A stretch of DNA of 64,000 bases. It comes from Rosa chinensis (Eukaryota; Streptophyta; Magnoliopsida; Rosales; Rosaceae). A program made the translations under genes and the position numbers. The stretch covers positions 44,157,139 through 44,221,138 of the forward strand of contig NC_037094.1 of the NCBI RefSeq assembly GCF_002994745.2, read 5' to 3'. Shown here in pieces: positions 1-10,847 of the stretch. Within the stretch, counting starts at the first letter, position 1. Every line of letters begins with the position of its first letter. The notes beneath the pieces were generated by a model. The model was given only the letters and a program-made list of their open reading frames with translations, had not been told where the DNA came from and searched no databases.

Positions 1-91
1 AAACAAAAAATAAAAGATCACAACTAAAACACAAGAACTCAAAAAGCGTTAGAATTTTAAATGCTCCAACTGGACTAACTCTCTACTGAAC

Positions 92-1677
92 CTAAGCATC
101 TAAATTAGCTAAAATTCCAATGCTTGCTGTATGCTTCTGGAATGCAGCCACTGACAATGCCTTGGTGAAAGGATCTACTAGCTGTGAATTTGTATCAATA
201 CTCAAAACAGCTATTTCACCATACTTTACTCTTTCTCTAACACTGTAATACTTTAGATCAATATGCTTGGAATTATTTGACCTTTTACTGTTCTTGCTAA
301 AGAAAACTGCAGCCTCATTGTCACAATAAATCACAAGTGTGCCAGCCACAATGTGACTCAATACTTTGGTCTGCATGAGAAAATTCCTAATCCAAAGTCC
401 TTCACACACAGTTTCATATACTGCAATAAATTCGGCTTGCATAGTAGAAGTTGAAACAAGTGTTTGTTTCATGGTTTTCCAAGCAATAGCACCTCCTGCA
501 AGCATGAACACATATCCACAAGTCGACTTCTTGGAGTCTGGATAATTCCCTGCAAAATCCGAGTCTGAGAATCCAATGAGTTTCAGATCCTCCACTTGCC
601 TATAAACTAGCATGTGGCTTTGAGTTCTCTGCATGTATCTCAACACTTTCTTCCCAGCTACCCAATGCTCATGGCCTGGATTAGACTGGAATCTTGACAA
701 AATCCCTACTGCAAAAAACAAGTCTGGCCTAGTGCAGATTTGTGCATACATGAGACTTCCTACAAGTCTAGCATAAGGCTTTGACTCCATATTTTCTTTC
801 TCAACATCACTTTTGGGACTTTGCTTCTTAGTTAGCTTATCTCCTTTGGACATGGGGACTTCTCCAGCTGCACACTTCTCCATACCAAATCTCTTTATAA
901 TTTTGGTAACATAATTCTGTTGAGACAAACCAAGTAGTCTCTGTGCCCTATCTCTTTTAATCTTAATGCCTAGTACATAGGATGCTTCTCCAAAGTCTTT
1001 CATGTCAAAATTCTTTGACAGAAAGCTCTTGGTATCTTTGAGTAGTTTTATATTACTGCTAGCCAAGAGTATATCATCCACATAGAGGACCAGAAAAATA
1101 AAATTGTTCCCAGCTGTCTTCAAATAAACACACTCATCAACAAGATTTTCTATAAATCCAAAAGTAGAAATCACATAATCAAATCTCTTGTACCACTGTC
1201 TAGAAGCTTGTTTAAGGCCATAAATTGATTTTCTTAACTTACACACTAAGTTTTCACTTCCAGCTTGTACAAACCCTTCTGGCTGCCTCATATAAATCAC
1301 TTCATCTAGTTCACCATTCAAGAAGGCTGTTTTAACATCCATCTGGTGCAGCTCCATATCAAAATGAGCCACTAAAGCCATGATTATCTTGAACGAGTCT
1401 TTTGTAGAAACTGGTGAAAAAGTCTCAGTAAAGTCAATGTCCTCCTTCTGTGTAAAACCCTTGGCAACTAATCTTACTTTATGTCTCTCTACATTGCCAT
1501 TTGCATCTCTTTTGGTTTTGAAAACCCATTTACAACCTATAGGCTTCTGATTGGGGTCAGGTTCAACTAATTCCCAAACTGCATTTTGACTCATGGAATT
1601 AATTTCTGCTTCCATTGCTTGCTGCCATTGATGAGATTCACTACTTTCAATGGCCTGATTAAATGTAGTTAGATCAT
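92..1677 (-). pseudogene. copia pol segment: reverse transcriptase and RNase H
   Basis: About 507 residues are open from the methionine at 1615, and the frame continues upstream to the solo LTR insertion at 1677. The N-terminal part has the copia RT signature (WVFKTKRD, LVAKGFTQ, MDVKTAFLNGEL) and the catalytic YVDD. The C-terminal part is RNase H (IGFSDSDFAGN, STMQAEFIA, IYCDNEAAV, HIDLKYYSVRE). The domain pair copies genomic RNA into cDNA and removes the RNA strand. This segment has no internal stop and is the best preserved part of the element, but it is cut off from integrase by the insertion and by upstream stops. It ends 91 bp from the window edge, where the polypurine tract and 3' LTR would follow. 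Confidence 0.95.
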
Positions 1678-3707
1678 TGATAGGAGCATTTTAATGCGAC
1701 GTTTTAAGTGTTATGTCCTCATATTTACTTAGTTATTTCCTTAAATAAATCTTTCTTTTTTAGGAAAGTTACTATTTTTAGAAAGTTTCCATATTTAGTA
1801 ATAGTTTCTATTTTCAGGTCATTGGAGCAAACTAGCTGGAAGGAGCTCAAGGACTGTAAAATTGAGCAGAAATGAAGAAATAAAGTTTTCCTGTTTCAAC
1901 CAGGAAATCCTGTCCAGAAGAGGAAACCCTGCCAAAAAGAGACTTTTGCGTCAACCAAGAAGAGGAAATCAAGGGAGAGCTTTAAGGGAAAATATATTTT
2001 CCTTGGGGATTTAATTTGCCGTGAATTACTTAGAGGAAAAGGAGGAGCCAACGTGAAAATCTGAAATATAATTGAAGATTTTGATTGGAGTAATTCAAGA
2101 GAGAATTTTATGGAAGGAAATATTCTTGGAAGAGTTAATTGTGTGATTGCTAAGAGAAAGAGAGAGAGACCAACGTGAAAATCAAAGGGAAATCAACGAG
2201 ATGACGCAAGGAGAAGAAATAGGGAGATTTTTAAGGAAAGAAGATATGTGGACACCAAGAAAAAGCTCAAAACGTGTCTAGGTGCATCCCTAAATTCCCT
2301 AAAGGAATGTTGGCCGAAATTCATGAAGAAAATCAGAAAACCCTTATACAATTTCGGCAAGGATATATTAAAGGAATTTAGGGAATTAATTTGGAGAGTT
2401 TTGATTGGTTGGATGACACACCAAGGCCTACTTGGCATTCTACGATTGGTTAGACCACATCACAAGGCTTACTTGGCATCATACCATTGGTTGAAGTGAT
2501 GTGGAAATTTCTGATTGCTTGGAGAACCCTAGCCGTGCCCCTATATATACTCCTTCATATTTGACGTTAAAAAAGAGTTCCACACTACGCAATTTTCAGA
2601 AAATCACATAGTTAACGTCTAGTATCTCCATTCTCTAGTTCATCTTTGGCGTTTCAAGTAAGGCAAGGAAGAAGGAAGAAGAAGCCGTGAGCATCCCTCC
2701 ACCATCCACCTTGGAGCCGTGAAGCTTGAAGGTTTGCTTTCAAAGTTCAAGTTCAACGTCCAAGTTCTTCATCACCATCTCCATTCACGGTGTAATTCGA
2801 CCTTTGACCTTGTAACCTCTTTCGGTTTTCCTTGCTTGAATTCGTTGATTATGTTCTAGTTAACCTTAACGTTTGAATAAAGTTTAATTCCAGATTTTTA
2901 TGATTGAATAAATTTCAGATTCCTATATTGTGATTCTTGGTTACTTTTGTGAGATTGTTTAATTAAATTTGTTTGATTGAAATCTTTTATGTATTTTTCT
3001 TATGTGGTTCGAAACATATAGGGTTGATATATAATTGTTGCTAGATTTAAAAACATGATTCAACTTATTGTTTTGTGAACTTGAATCAAGAGTAGTAAAG
3101 GTTTTGGACAAAAACCGAATTTAATTAAAAAGGATTGCAATTAGGTGGACTTTTTCATACCAAGTTGTACACTTGAGTTGATAGCCTTTCTCTATGTGTA
3201 ATGCGTTGAACATATTATGATTGCCTAGCTTTCTAGAATTTGATTGCATGTTTGATAGGATTGATCTAGGTGCTTTCACTTAGGTTAATTAGCAAGGAAA
3301 GTAAAATATGGGAAATCGTTTGCTTTCTAACGTTTCACATGATCAACTTCTTTCTCATGACTTAGATGAACAATATTAGGGTTGAATCAAATTTGATTAT
3401 AACTTTGGTTTTGATCTTTGTTTCATATGTTCCATTCTTGTATTTATGTTTATACATTTTCTTTATTTTGTTTCTTCACTCAGTTAATTTTCGGAACCTT
3501 AAACCAAAACACCCCCCTTAATTTCGTAAATTTGTGTGCACTTGTAAATATCTTTGTAAATACTATACTTTGCATTTATTTTAATTCTTTATTTGTTTTA
3601 CAATGACAGGTGTACCCTCAATCTCCGGAATAGAACGATCCCTATTTACTATATACTAACGATGACATTTTGTAGGGTTAAATTATACGCTTTCTTTGAG
3701 CGTATCA
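1678..3707 (+). mobile_element. solo LTR (Athila-type gypsy, related to the 12.9-45 kb element)
   Basis: A 2030 bp LTR without internal domain. It begins TGATAGGAGC, ends GAGCGTATCA, and is flanked by a perfect 5 bp TSD atcat (1673-1677 and 3708-3712). Removing it restores the copia pol frame. Orientation is plus: a TATATATA box at 2542-2549 follows the CT/GA-rich left half, and the right end resembles the 3' end of the Athila LTR at 12.9 and 43 kb (shared blocks around CATTTTGTAGGGTTAAATT). Both LTR families also start TGATAGGAGCA. A solo LTR forms by recombination between two LTRs of one element. Confidence 0.92.
2542..2549 (+). promoter_or_regulatory. TATA box of the solo LTR
   Basis: TATATATA lies in a GC-richer setting (tgcccctatatatactcc), followed about 35 bp later by the probable transcript start region. 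It fits the usual U3/R layout and sets the LTR orientation as plus. Confidence 0.5.
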
Positions 3708-3772
3708 ATCATCCTCTGCACAGTCCATTTTAATTTCTACTTCTTGCAGATAAACAATGTAGTCACTCTCTT

Positions 3773-3794
3773 CCCCCCCCCCCCCCCCCCCCCC
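3773..3794. repeat. 22-C homopolymer inside copia pol
   Basis: An uninterrupted run of 22 C on the plus strand (G in the sense of pol), placed between the basic RRSQRARKPT motif of the linker and the start of the RT segment. Such a run disrupts the frame and is prone to length error in sequencing and replication. Confidence 0.9.
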
Positions 3795-4270
3795 TAAGTT
3801 GGTTTTCTTGCTCTCTGTGATCTTCTAGGCTGAGCCACTAGAGGATTCTGAGGTTCAGTTACTTGACCAGTTACGTGGCCAGTTACTTGACCAGGTACAG
3901 TTACTTGGTCAGTGACATGGTCAGTTACTTGGTCAGTGACATGGTCAGTTACTCGACCAGGTACAGTTACTTGGTGAGTGACATGGTCAGTTACGTGACC
4001 AGTTACTTGATCAGGGACAGGTACTTGGTCAGTTACATGGTCAGTTACGTGACTAGTGACATGATCAGTTACATCTTGTTCTAAAGGCAATGCGACACTT
4101 ATATTCTCATCTGACACAATTTCCTCAAAATCTGAGGTTAAATCCTCAAGGTTTGTATTGTGAACTTTTTCACTTAGAAAGTTTACTTGATGTGTTTCAA
4201 AAATTCTAGGTGAATGATGAGCAGAATATAATTTATAGCCTTTAGATTTATTTGGATGACCTATAAACTA
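3795..4270 (-). pseudogene. copia linker between integrase and RT, with DHVT/DQVT repeats
   Basis: The integrase C-terminus and linker of the copia polyprotein. A tail typical of copia integrase (FIGHPNKSKGYKLY) is followed by an acidic stretch and then ~70 residues made almost wholly of four-residue units DHVT, DQVT, GHVT. It ends in the basic motif RRSQRARKPT that usually precedes copia RT. An in-frame TAG sits near 4268-4270. The repeat expansion is not a normal part of copia pol and comes from a 12 bp DNA minisatellite at 3858-4078. Confidence 0.75.
3858..4078. repeat. 12 bp palindromic minisatellite in the copia linker
   Basis: Tandem variants of ggtcagttacNt and gaccagttacNt, about 18 units. 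Neighbouring units are often inverse in sense (GGTCA...TGACC), so the array is rich in small palindromes. The same units recur in the untranslated leader of this element at 6781-6895 and once near 7424-7448. Confidence 0.85.
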
Positions 4271-5131
4271 GCAACTAACAGTTTTGGGGTCAAGTTTATT
4301 CAAGCTTGGATTATAAATCCTAGCTTCTGCATGACATCCCCAAACATGACAGTGATGAAGACTAGGTTTCCTGCCACATCAAAGCTCAAAAGCAGTATTT
4401 TCTATGGCTTTGCTAGGTGTCCTGTTGCAAATATAATTTGCAGTTTTTAAAGCCTCACCCCACAGAAATTTAGGCAAACCAGTTGTACACATCATACATC
4501 TAACCATGTTCAAAAGAGTCCTATTCTTTCTCTCTGCAACACCATTCTGTTGTGGATTATAGGGTGTTGTGTATTGAGCTTTAATTCCATTGTCTTGCAA
4601 AAACAAGGCAAATGGACCCTTTTGTTGGCCGGATTCAGTGTACTTTCCATAGAACTATCCCCCTCTATCTGACCTCACTGTTTTGATTTTCTTTTCTAGT
4701 TGATTTTCTACCTCAGACTTAAAGATTTGAAAGGCTTTCAATGCTTGTGCCTTTTCTGAAAGTAGTTATATATAACTGTATCTAGAAAAGTCATCAATGA
4801 ATGTGATAAAATACACATTCCCACAGATAGTTTGATGCCTAAATGGTCCACATATATCAATGTGTATGAGTTCTAATAAATTTTGGCTTCTATATGCAGT
4901 CTTCTTTCTAGTATTAGTTATTTTTCCCTTAAAGCATTCAACACATTCTGTTAGATCAGAAAAATCAAGTTCATTTAGGATGTTGTTTTTCACCAAAATT
5001 TTCAGTCTCTCTTTTGAAACATGGCCAAGTCTTCTATGCCATAAAAATGCAGACTTTTCATTTAGTTTGGTTCTTTTAACACCTGTTAAAGTGCTAGTAC
5101 TGTTTGTGTTATTTTCAACAAGTAAAATTTC
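4271..5131 (-). pseudogene. copia integrase, broken by stops
   Basis: The N-terminal zinc module is recognisable (WHRRLGHVSKE with paired His, then CVECFKGK with paired Cys). The catalytic core has the first acidic motif (HIDICGPF) and the glutamate motif (NGVAERKNRTLLNM). Integrase would insert the cDNA into the genome. The frame is interrupted at least just after 5131 (stop after SMAQ), near 4766 and near 4650-4660, so no full integrase can be made. The reading still follows gag and protease directly, as in an ordinary copia polyprotein. Confidence 0.88.
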
Positions 5132-6379
5132 TTATTGAGCCATTGAACAATTTAACTGTAAATAATCATTCATAATAACACCAGAACCAATTTGAACAGA
5201 ATTTTTAGATATAAGAATTCCATTACTATCCATAACAAGTCTACAACCAGATTTTACTAAAAGAGAAACTGAAACCAAATTCCTTCTCATGGAAGGTACA
5301 TAAAAAACATTGTCCAGAACTAACAATTTTCCTAATCCTAAATCGAGCTTTAAGGTTCCAATAGCCTTGACTGCCACTCTCATGCCATTGCCTACACACA
5401 GGTTCACTTCATCACTTTTTGGAATTTTCCTCCTTATGAATCCATGCAAAGAATTAGTAATATCAATAGGTGAGCCTGAATCTATCCACCAAGACTGTGG
5501 TTCAACATTTATAAGATTAATTTCTAAAGAAAAAATTGTATTAGAAAAAATCTTACCCTTTTTTGCTAACCAATTTTTATAGCCAGTGCAGTCCTTTTTC
5601 ATGTGTCCTACTCTTTTGCAAAAGTAGCACTTGAACCTAAATGGCCTGTTTTCCTTGGCCACTGCAGCTGTTGAACTCTTAGTTATGGCTTTGATAGGCT
5701 TGAGCTTATTCTGGGCCTTTTTCCTTTTAGGCTTCTCAATGAGGTTAATGGTTGTAGCAGGTTCCTTTTCTTCCTTGATCCTAGATTCTTCATCCATAGA
5801 GATGGATATAAGTTCATCTAGAGTACAGTTTCCCTTTTGAGAGTTGTAACTGGTCCTAAGATGACTAAAACTGTTAGGTAAGGAATGTAGTGCATATTGC
5901 ACTACCTGCTCATCCCTAACCCCCATCAAGAGCTCCCTGAGTCTGCCATTTATATTGATCATCTTCATGATATGCTCTCTAACTCCCCCTGAACCCATGT
6001 ACTTCAAATCATGAAACTCCTTGGTTAGCCTAGCTGCTTCTGCTTTTTCACTTTCTTTAAAGTTAGCACCTATGAGTTCCAGAAAATCTGATGCCAGCTC
6101 AGGCTCTTCTATACTTCCCCTGACAGTCTTAGACATAGAGGTACGAATGAGGTTCTTAGCCATTCTATTGGATCTATGCCACTTCTTGTAAAGGTCAGTT
6201 TCTTTCTTGGTGCTCTTTTCATTCAACTCTTCAGGCTTATCCTCAGTAAAGCAATAGTCTATATTCTCATGCATTCCCATATAGTTCTCTACTGAATCTA
6301 GCCAAACTCTATAGTTGGTTCTAGTTAGCATCAAGACACTGTTCAAGTTCCTGTAAGAGTTACCTAAGGAGCAAAACAA
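5132..6379 (-). pseudogene. copia gag and protease segment
   Basis: 415 open residues. The first ~230 are a UBN2-type copia capsid (YRVWLDSVENYMG, GSGGVREHIMKM, LHSLPNSFSHLRTSY). A CCHC zinc knuckle follows (CYFCKRVGHMKKDC, residues ~250-263). The protease active site is WWIDSGS, with its D-S-G triad, near residue 300. No ATG opens this stretch: the leftmost codon is TTG, so the true start may lie in an altered upstream part. The frame closes with a single stop where integrase should follow. Confidence 0.9.
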
Positions 6380-7530
6380 AAATTCATGTGAGTTCTCAAT
6401 TTGTAAAGAAAATAACTTTAAGTGTTCTGTGTTTTATTAATCTTTAAGCAACCTAAACAAAAACATACAGAAAACCTAAACAAACCATACTTGCATTCAT
6501 GTCAGTCCATAACAAAAACAATGTTAAGCAACACTTTTGAGCAGAAGCATAACATCCTGGAGTTCTTTATCAATATGCCATGTTCAATGAAAACAAGTTA
6601 TCCAAAGAAATTTTATCCACATCTTTAAACAGAAGAAAAATTTGTAAGTATCCATATTTATTTTCATCAAGCATGCATATTGCTGTTTTGTACTCTAAAA
6701 CCATACTTGACCACTTCTTTGGAAGATAAAATTGAAGCATAGTTTTAAAACACAAAACACAATTTCAGTTTTGTTACACGATCAAGTACTTGATTAGTTG
6801 CCTGACCAGTTACATGGTCAGTAACCTGGTCAGTTACGTGACCAGTTACATGGTCAGTGACCTGGTCAGTTACGTGACCAGTTACCTGATCATTGTTTTC
6901 TGCCAACATCAATGAAGAATGCTTTGTGCATCATAATCACTTATGCCAACAGAAAACCACAATACTCATGACCTTTTAACTTTATATTCTACCCAGATTC
7001 ATCCTTGTAAGAAAATTAACTCTCGTATCTGTCAATTTTAATAATGTGTAAACAAATTCTGGGAGATTTTCGTTCTTCATGAAATTTTACACAATCATAG
7101 ATACAATACCATATCATCAATCAATTCATCATGCATATTCAAGCACAATCAAAATTGTTTCGATTCTAAGAAACCATAGAACAATCAAGAAATTGTAAAT
7201 TTCATCCTGTCACCATCTACTCTAACCTAACGCACGCCGGGAATGCAACTAGTGTTCTTGAGCACAATCAAAAACTCAATTATCATGCTATGAATCGAAA
7301 TCAATTTCACAGAAAAACCTATTTTTACTTTTTCCTCAATTTGCTGCTAAAAATCACAGCGAAAGCTTGAATTTGATAATTTACCAGATGCAGCAATCGA
7401 CTTAAGTAACTTACCTTGATTAGGTACATGACCAGTTACTTGACCCGTAAAGCAAAAACCCCTTTTTTTTTTGTGTTTGTGTTTGTTTTGCAAAACCCTA
7501 AAATGATTTTGATATTTGTGAGCCTATGTT
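6380..7530 (-). other. copia untranslated leader
   Basis: About 1.15 kb between the PBS and gag with no credible coding. It contains a second copy of the 12 bp palindromic minisatellite (6781-6895) and a short outlier (7424-7448). Otherwise it is AT-rich and featureless. Confidence 0.7.
6781..6895. repeat. minisatellite in the copia leader, same unit as in pol
   Basis: About nine units of the form gaccagttacNt / ggtcagttacNt, the same 12 bp unit and the same alternation of inverse copies as at 3858-4078, but here in non-coding leader sequence. Confidence 0.85.
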
Positions 7531-7539
7531 CTGATACCA
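7531..7539 (-). other. copia primer binding site (tRNA-iMet type)
   Basis: Read on the minus strand this is TGGTATCAG followed by AACAT. It matches the first nine bases of the usual plant initiator-Met PBS (TGGTATCAGAGC) and is separated from the LTR by two bases. It fixes the 5' LTR boundary at 7542. Confidence 0.85.
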
Positions 7540-7541
7540 AT

Positions 7542-8018
7542 TGTTAAAACCATATACATGCTCACAACATATGCACACAATCATAAAAGGGATCAAGGCT
7601 TACCTTCAGCAATCACTGGCATGGATTCCATCTTATGCAGCTGCAAACACGAACACTGAATATGGCCTTCTGTTACTTACCAACTTGCTTCTCAATGGAC
7701 AGAACAATATGCAAAACGTCGGTAGTAATCAGGGACCAATTCATCTTATTTATATAGGTGACTTAACCCTCAAGAAGCTTCCCATTAAAGCATTACTTAT
7801 CGGATTAGGTTTCCTAGTTAGATTATTAATGTAACACTTCATTGTAGTCTTTCTTGCAGACCAAGAACTGGATTACTTACCTTAATGAATTGATACACTC
7901 TTTCATTAAGTTACAAGTATTGATTTACAGTTTGTATCCATGTTAAACTAGGTTTGACATTTAGATAATCATCAATTACTTTATGATGATATGTGTTAAG
8001 TCCATATTTGATCTAACA
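7542..8018 (-). repeat. copia 5' LTR
   Basis: 477 bp with inverted ends TGTTA...TAACA. A minus-strand TATA box (CTATATAAATA) lies at about 7745-7757. The matching 3' LTR is outside the window, so the LTRs cannot be compared. Confidence 0.82.
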
Positions 8019-8023
8019 TCAAA

Positions 8024-8579
8024 GACCCTAATAAATAAACTAACACTTGGCAACGAGAGAGGGGCAAAAAAAAAAAAAAAAAAACACATAAAACTCAAGG
8101 ATCATGCATGATGCACCTGCCATCACTGACCACGATTTAGGAAGATCGCCGTGATGTATATTGCACTAATACCACAAGTGATGAACTTTTTCCATACACA
8201 TCGAACAAGATGTTCTTCTCATTTTTCTAATGCTTCATGTACAATATGTAGAAGGTTGATCTTTTATAATTACACTCATTCTAACTTTGTGTCATCGTAT
8301 CTAGACATTCATTGGAGATGCTTCGTATCATCTAGAACACATTTTGTGCTAGTTGTGCTCCATGGTACCATGGTATTTCTAAATATCTTCTGTTTTGTAT
8401 TATTTATTTAATCCTTTATTTATATAAATGGATGTGGTTCTATTTGTGTCTTGCTTTATTGAGAAAAATGCAGGTTTCATATAGTCAACACTGTTGAGGG
8501 TATATGCTTGTGAAATCTAACGCACCACAGCTTCAGTTAGAGTGTTAACTAAATAGAACTCCTATGGTCAGCCCGAGAG
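8024..8579. other. intergenic, nothing recognised
   Basis: AT-rich sequence with one poly-A run (~8069-8087). Short open frames have no recognisable domain. Confidence 0.5.
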
Positions 8580-8598
8580 TAAAATTTGTTGATCTATT

Positions 8599-9637
8599 TT
8601 TTCTTTTTTAATATGAATTGATTTCATTAGTAATCAAGCCATATAAACAGGCCAGAGTCTAACAGAACTTACATAAGAAGATCCGGGAACCTAGATAACC
8701 TATCTAAGCCAAACTAAACTCATTAAAGTCTAATAAGACGCTCGCATGAAGCAAGCCTAACTAAGCAAGCACAACGTCTCTTCCTAAGGAAAAATCATTC
8801 ATCTAGTCCTATTTGCCGACACGCAATTGTGGTACAAATAACAACTAGAAACGTCTTAGAAAATCTCATAGAGATTACCCCTACCTAAACAAGACTTGCA
8901 TCAAATGTCTAATAGCAAACACTAAAATATAGCAGCTAACAACCTCGGCAACAGGTTGGTCTTCTTGCTCTTTGAAATCTGCTGACTCGAATTGAGCCTT
9001 GGCCTAATAGCCCAAGCCCAAATCCGAGCTAAATAAAAAGAAGCCCAATCAAGTTGCCTGGCCATCACCGCCACTGCTAGCAACAGATCCTCTGGCGGCT
9101 TGCCTTTCCGCCACACCATCATTCCTCTAACAACGAACACCAAAATCATATGAATTTGATTAGGAGCAAGTATCTCCGCTACCTCTCTCTGGCAAGCCTT
9201 AATCACATGCACAGAACATTGATTGGAAGAGAACCAATCTCCACCACAAAGTAGATCAAGCAATCGCCTCCGTCGTCAATTCAAGGGCACCCGAGGACGT
9301 AAGCCCCGATACCTGCACGCCGACGCGCTCAACTGCAAACCCACCGACATGCTCGATCTGCACCAATTTCCCACCGACACCAAATCAAACCCAGGTACCA
9401 AGCACAGACGGCTGAGCCACTGGATCCAAACCTGTAAAAAACAACTTGCCCAGAATCAAGACGCCGCCAACGAAGACCGCGTTCAAACCACCTATTCACC
9501 GCACGGCACTTCGACACTCTCCCACCTTCAAACCAGTTGCCGCTGCTTGCCAGAAACAGCTCTAGACACGATCAGCCAACTAGCCGCCGCTTGCACGAAA
9601 CCCTAGGAGAGCCCTATGCAATTTGTATGTTTTGCCT
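8599..9637 (-). mobile_element. poly(A)-tailed retroposed insert with 19 bp TSD
   Basis: A 1039 bp insert flanked by a perfect 19 bp direct repeat (8580-8598 and 9638-9656, starting taaaatttgttg). On the minus strand it ends in an A-rich tail (the plus-strand T run at 8599-8609). A long TSD with a poly(A) tail is the signature of LINE-machinery target-primed insertion. The 5' part on the minus strand (~9000-9630) is GC-rich, beginning near GGGCTCTCCTAGGGTTTCG. No RT, endonuclease or tRNA-derived head was seen. It could be a LINE-derived non-autonomous element, an extreme internal-deletion LINE, or a retroposed host transcript. A 113-residue minus frame (8922-9263) is unrecognised. Confidence 0.8.
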
Positions 9638-9656
9638 TAAAATTTGTTGATCTATT

Positions 9657-10847
9657 GAATTGGAGCAACTAGTTCATCTTCAAGGATTTTTTATTTTTTT
9701 TTATTTTTTATTTTTTGAGTAAGTTCATTTTTGAATTTTAGTATATCGGATCTCTCTGTTGGAAATCCAACCATAAAACTACCGAAATTTCAAAAAGAAA
9801 AACCATAAATAAAAAATTAAAAAAAGTATGTAAAAAATAATTTCATTGGTCGACGGGGATCCCAGCCTCCGCGGCTCAGCCCCAGCCTCCTCATAAAGTC
9901 ATAATAAACGAGGACCTAGTATTTAATTTATTTTATTTTATTAATCAGTTACACAGGTCAAGCCCCGCGGCGCCCTAGTCTCTCCGGCTCTCCGCCGGCA
10001 TCCCATTAGCCGGTCAGTGTTGGCCACAGCAAACTGAAGGTGCCAAATGTCATCGCCTTGGTGGTCAGTGAGAGATGAGAGAACAGAAGAATTCGGATAT
10101 TAAAAAGTTATGAGACGTCTCCTAACATTCTGTCCCCATGTAACATTTGGAAAGCTAGATTGGCAAAGCAGGGAATGGAAACACAATTGAGCAACGTGAA
10201 GATAAATTTTTTTTTTTCCCTTTTTTCCATTGATCATTTATATACAATGCCATTTGAGGGAAGAATTACAATCACAAATCTTTAATGAAAGAAAGTCCAT
10301 CAAACTAATATTAATTGCTCCAAATCGTTCTCATAAAACTGCATTAAAGATACAATGTGGTTAGCCCAAAGACTGAAGGAAAAATAGAACATAATTAGAT
10401 CCCAATAGAATAAATGGTAACACCGATTAATGTTAAACCATTCGTTTTAATCATATGCTCTTTGACGTACGTAGTTCCACATATATCAAAGATTGTACCC
10501 TTTAATGAAAGAAAAAAAGAATTTGCATGTAGAACTCTAATAAGAAGAAGTACAATCTCTTTCCATTATGTTATAGAGATCATACCTGCAGTTGAACTTT
10601 AATGCATCTTTACCTGCCTATGGAGCAACCTTGTATAAAACAAAGCCAATATACATATGTACATATTGCTTAATTTACATCACCCCTTATTAATTGAGCT
10701 ATAGAAGTAATAGAACGATCCAAGATCGAGGACCACCGGGTTCTATCTGCAAAACATGATCAATACCTTAATTAGTCAAGTAGGTAGGTTTAATTATAAG
10801 ATAGAATAATACAATACAATTTGATCAAACAAGCAATAAACTAATAT
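9657..10847. other. intergenic, nothing firm
   Basis: AT-rich sequence with a short GC-rich patch at ~9850-10020 and T-rich runs (~9690, ~10207). Its right end includes the 3' flank of the RING gene. No coding or repeat structure could be supported. Confidence 0.5.

Larger units (their letters stand above)
1..8018 (-). mobile_element. Ty1/copia retrotransposon, truncated by the window edge and decayed
   Basis: A minus-strand copia element. From right to left it shows a 5' LTR (7542-8018), primer binding site, ~1.1 kb leader, gag and protease, integrase, a repeat-rich linker, then reverse transcriptase and RNase H, which stops at 92. This PR-INT-RT-RNH order is diagnostic of Ty1/copia. The 3' LTR is not present and must lie left of base 1. 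Bases 8019-8023 (tcaaa) would be the right-hand TSD. The coding region has several in-frame stops, a 22-C run and a 2.03 kb solo LTR inserted in pol, so the copy cannot encode a complete polyprotein. The clade within copia was not assigned. Confidence 0.93.

Noticed and set aside
2193..2499. Opposed frames of 81-83 residues near 2.2-2.5 kb
   Set aside because: They lie inside the solo LTR upstream of its TATA box and have no domain.
9223..9606. 127-residue plus-strand frame
   Set aside because: It runs opposite to the polarity of the retroposed insert, has no domain, and its composition follows the GC-rich patch.
9841..9870. Possible cloning-vector remnant (adjacent gtcgac and ggatcc sites)
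   Set aside because: Two restriction sites close together occur by chance and no vector sequence flanks them.
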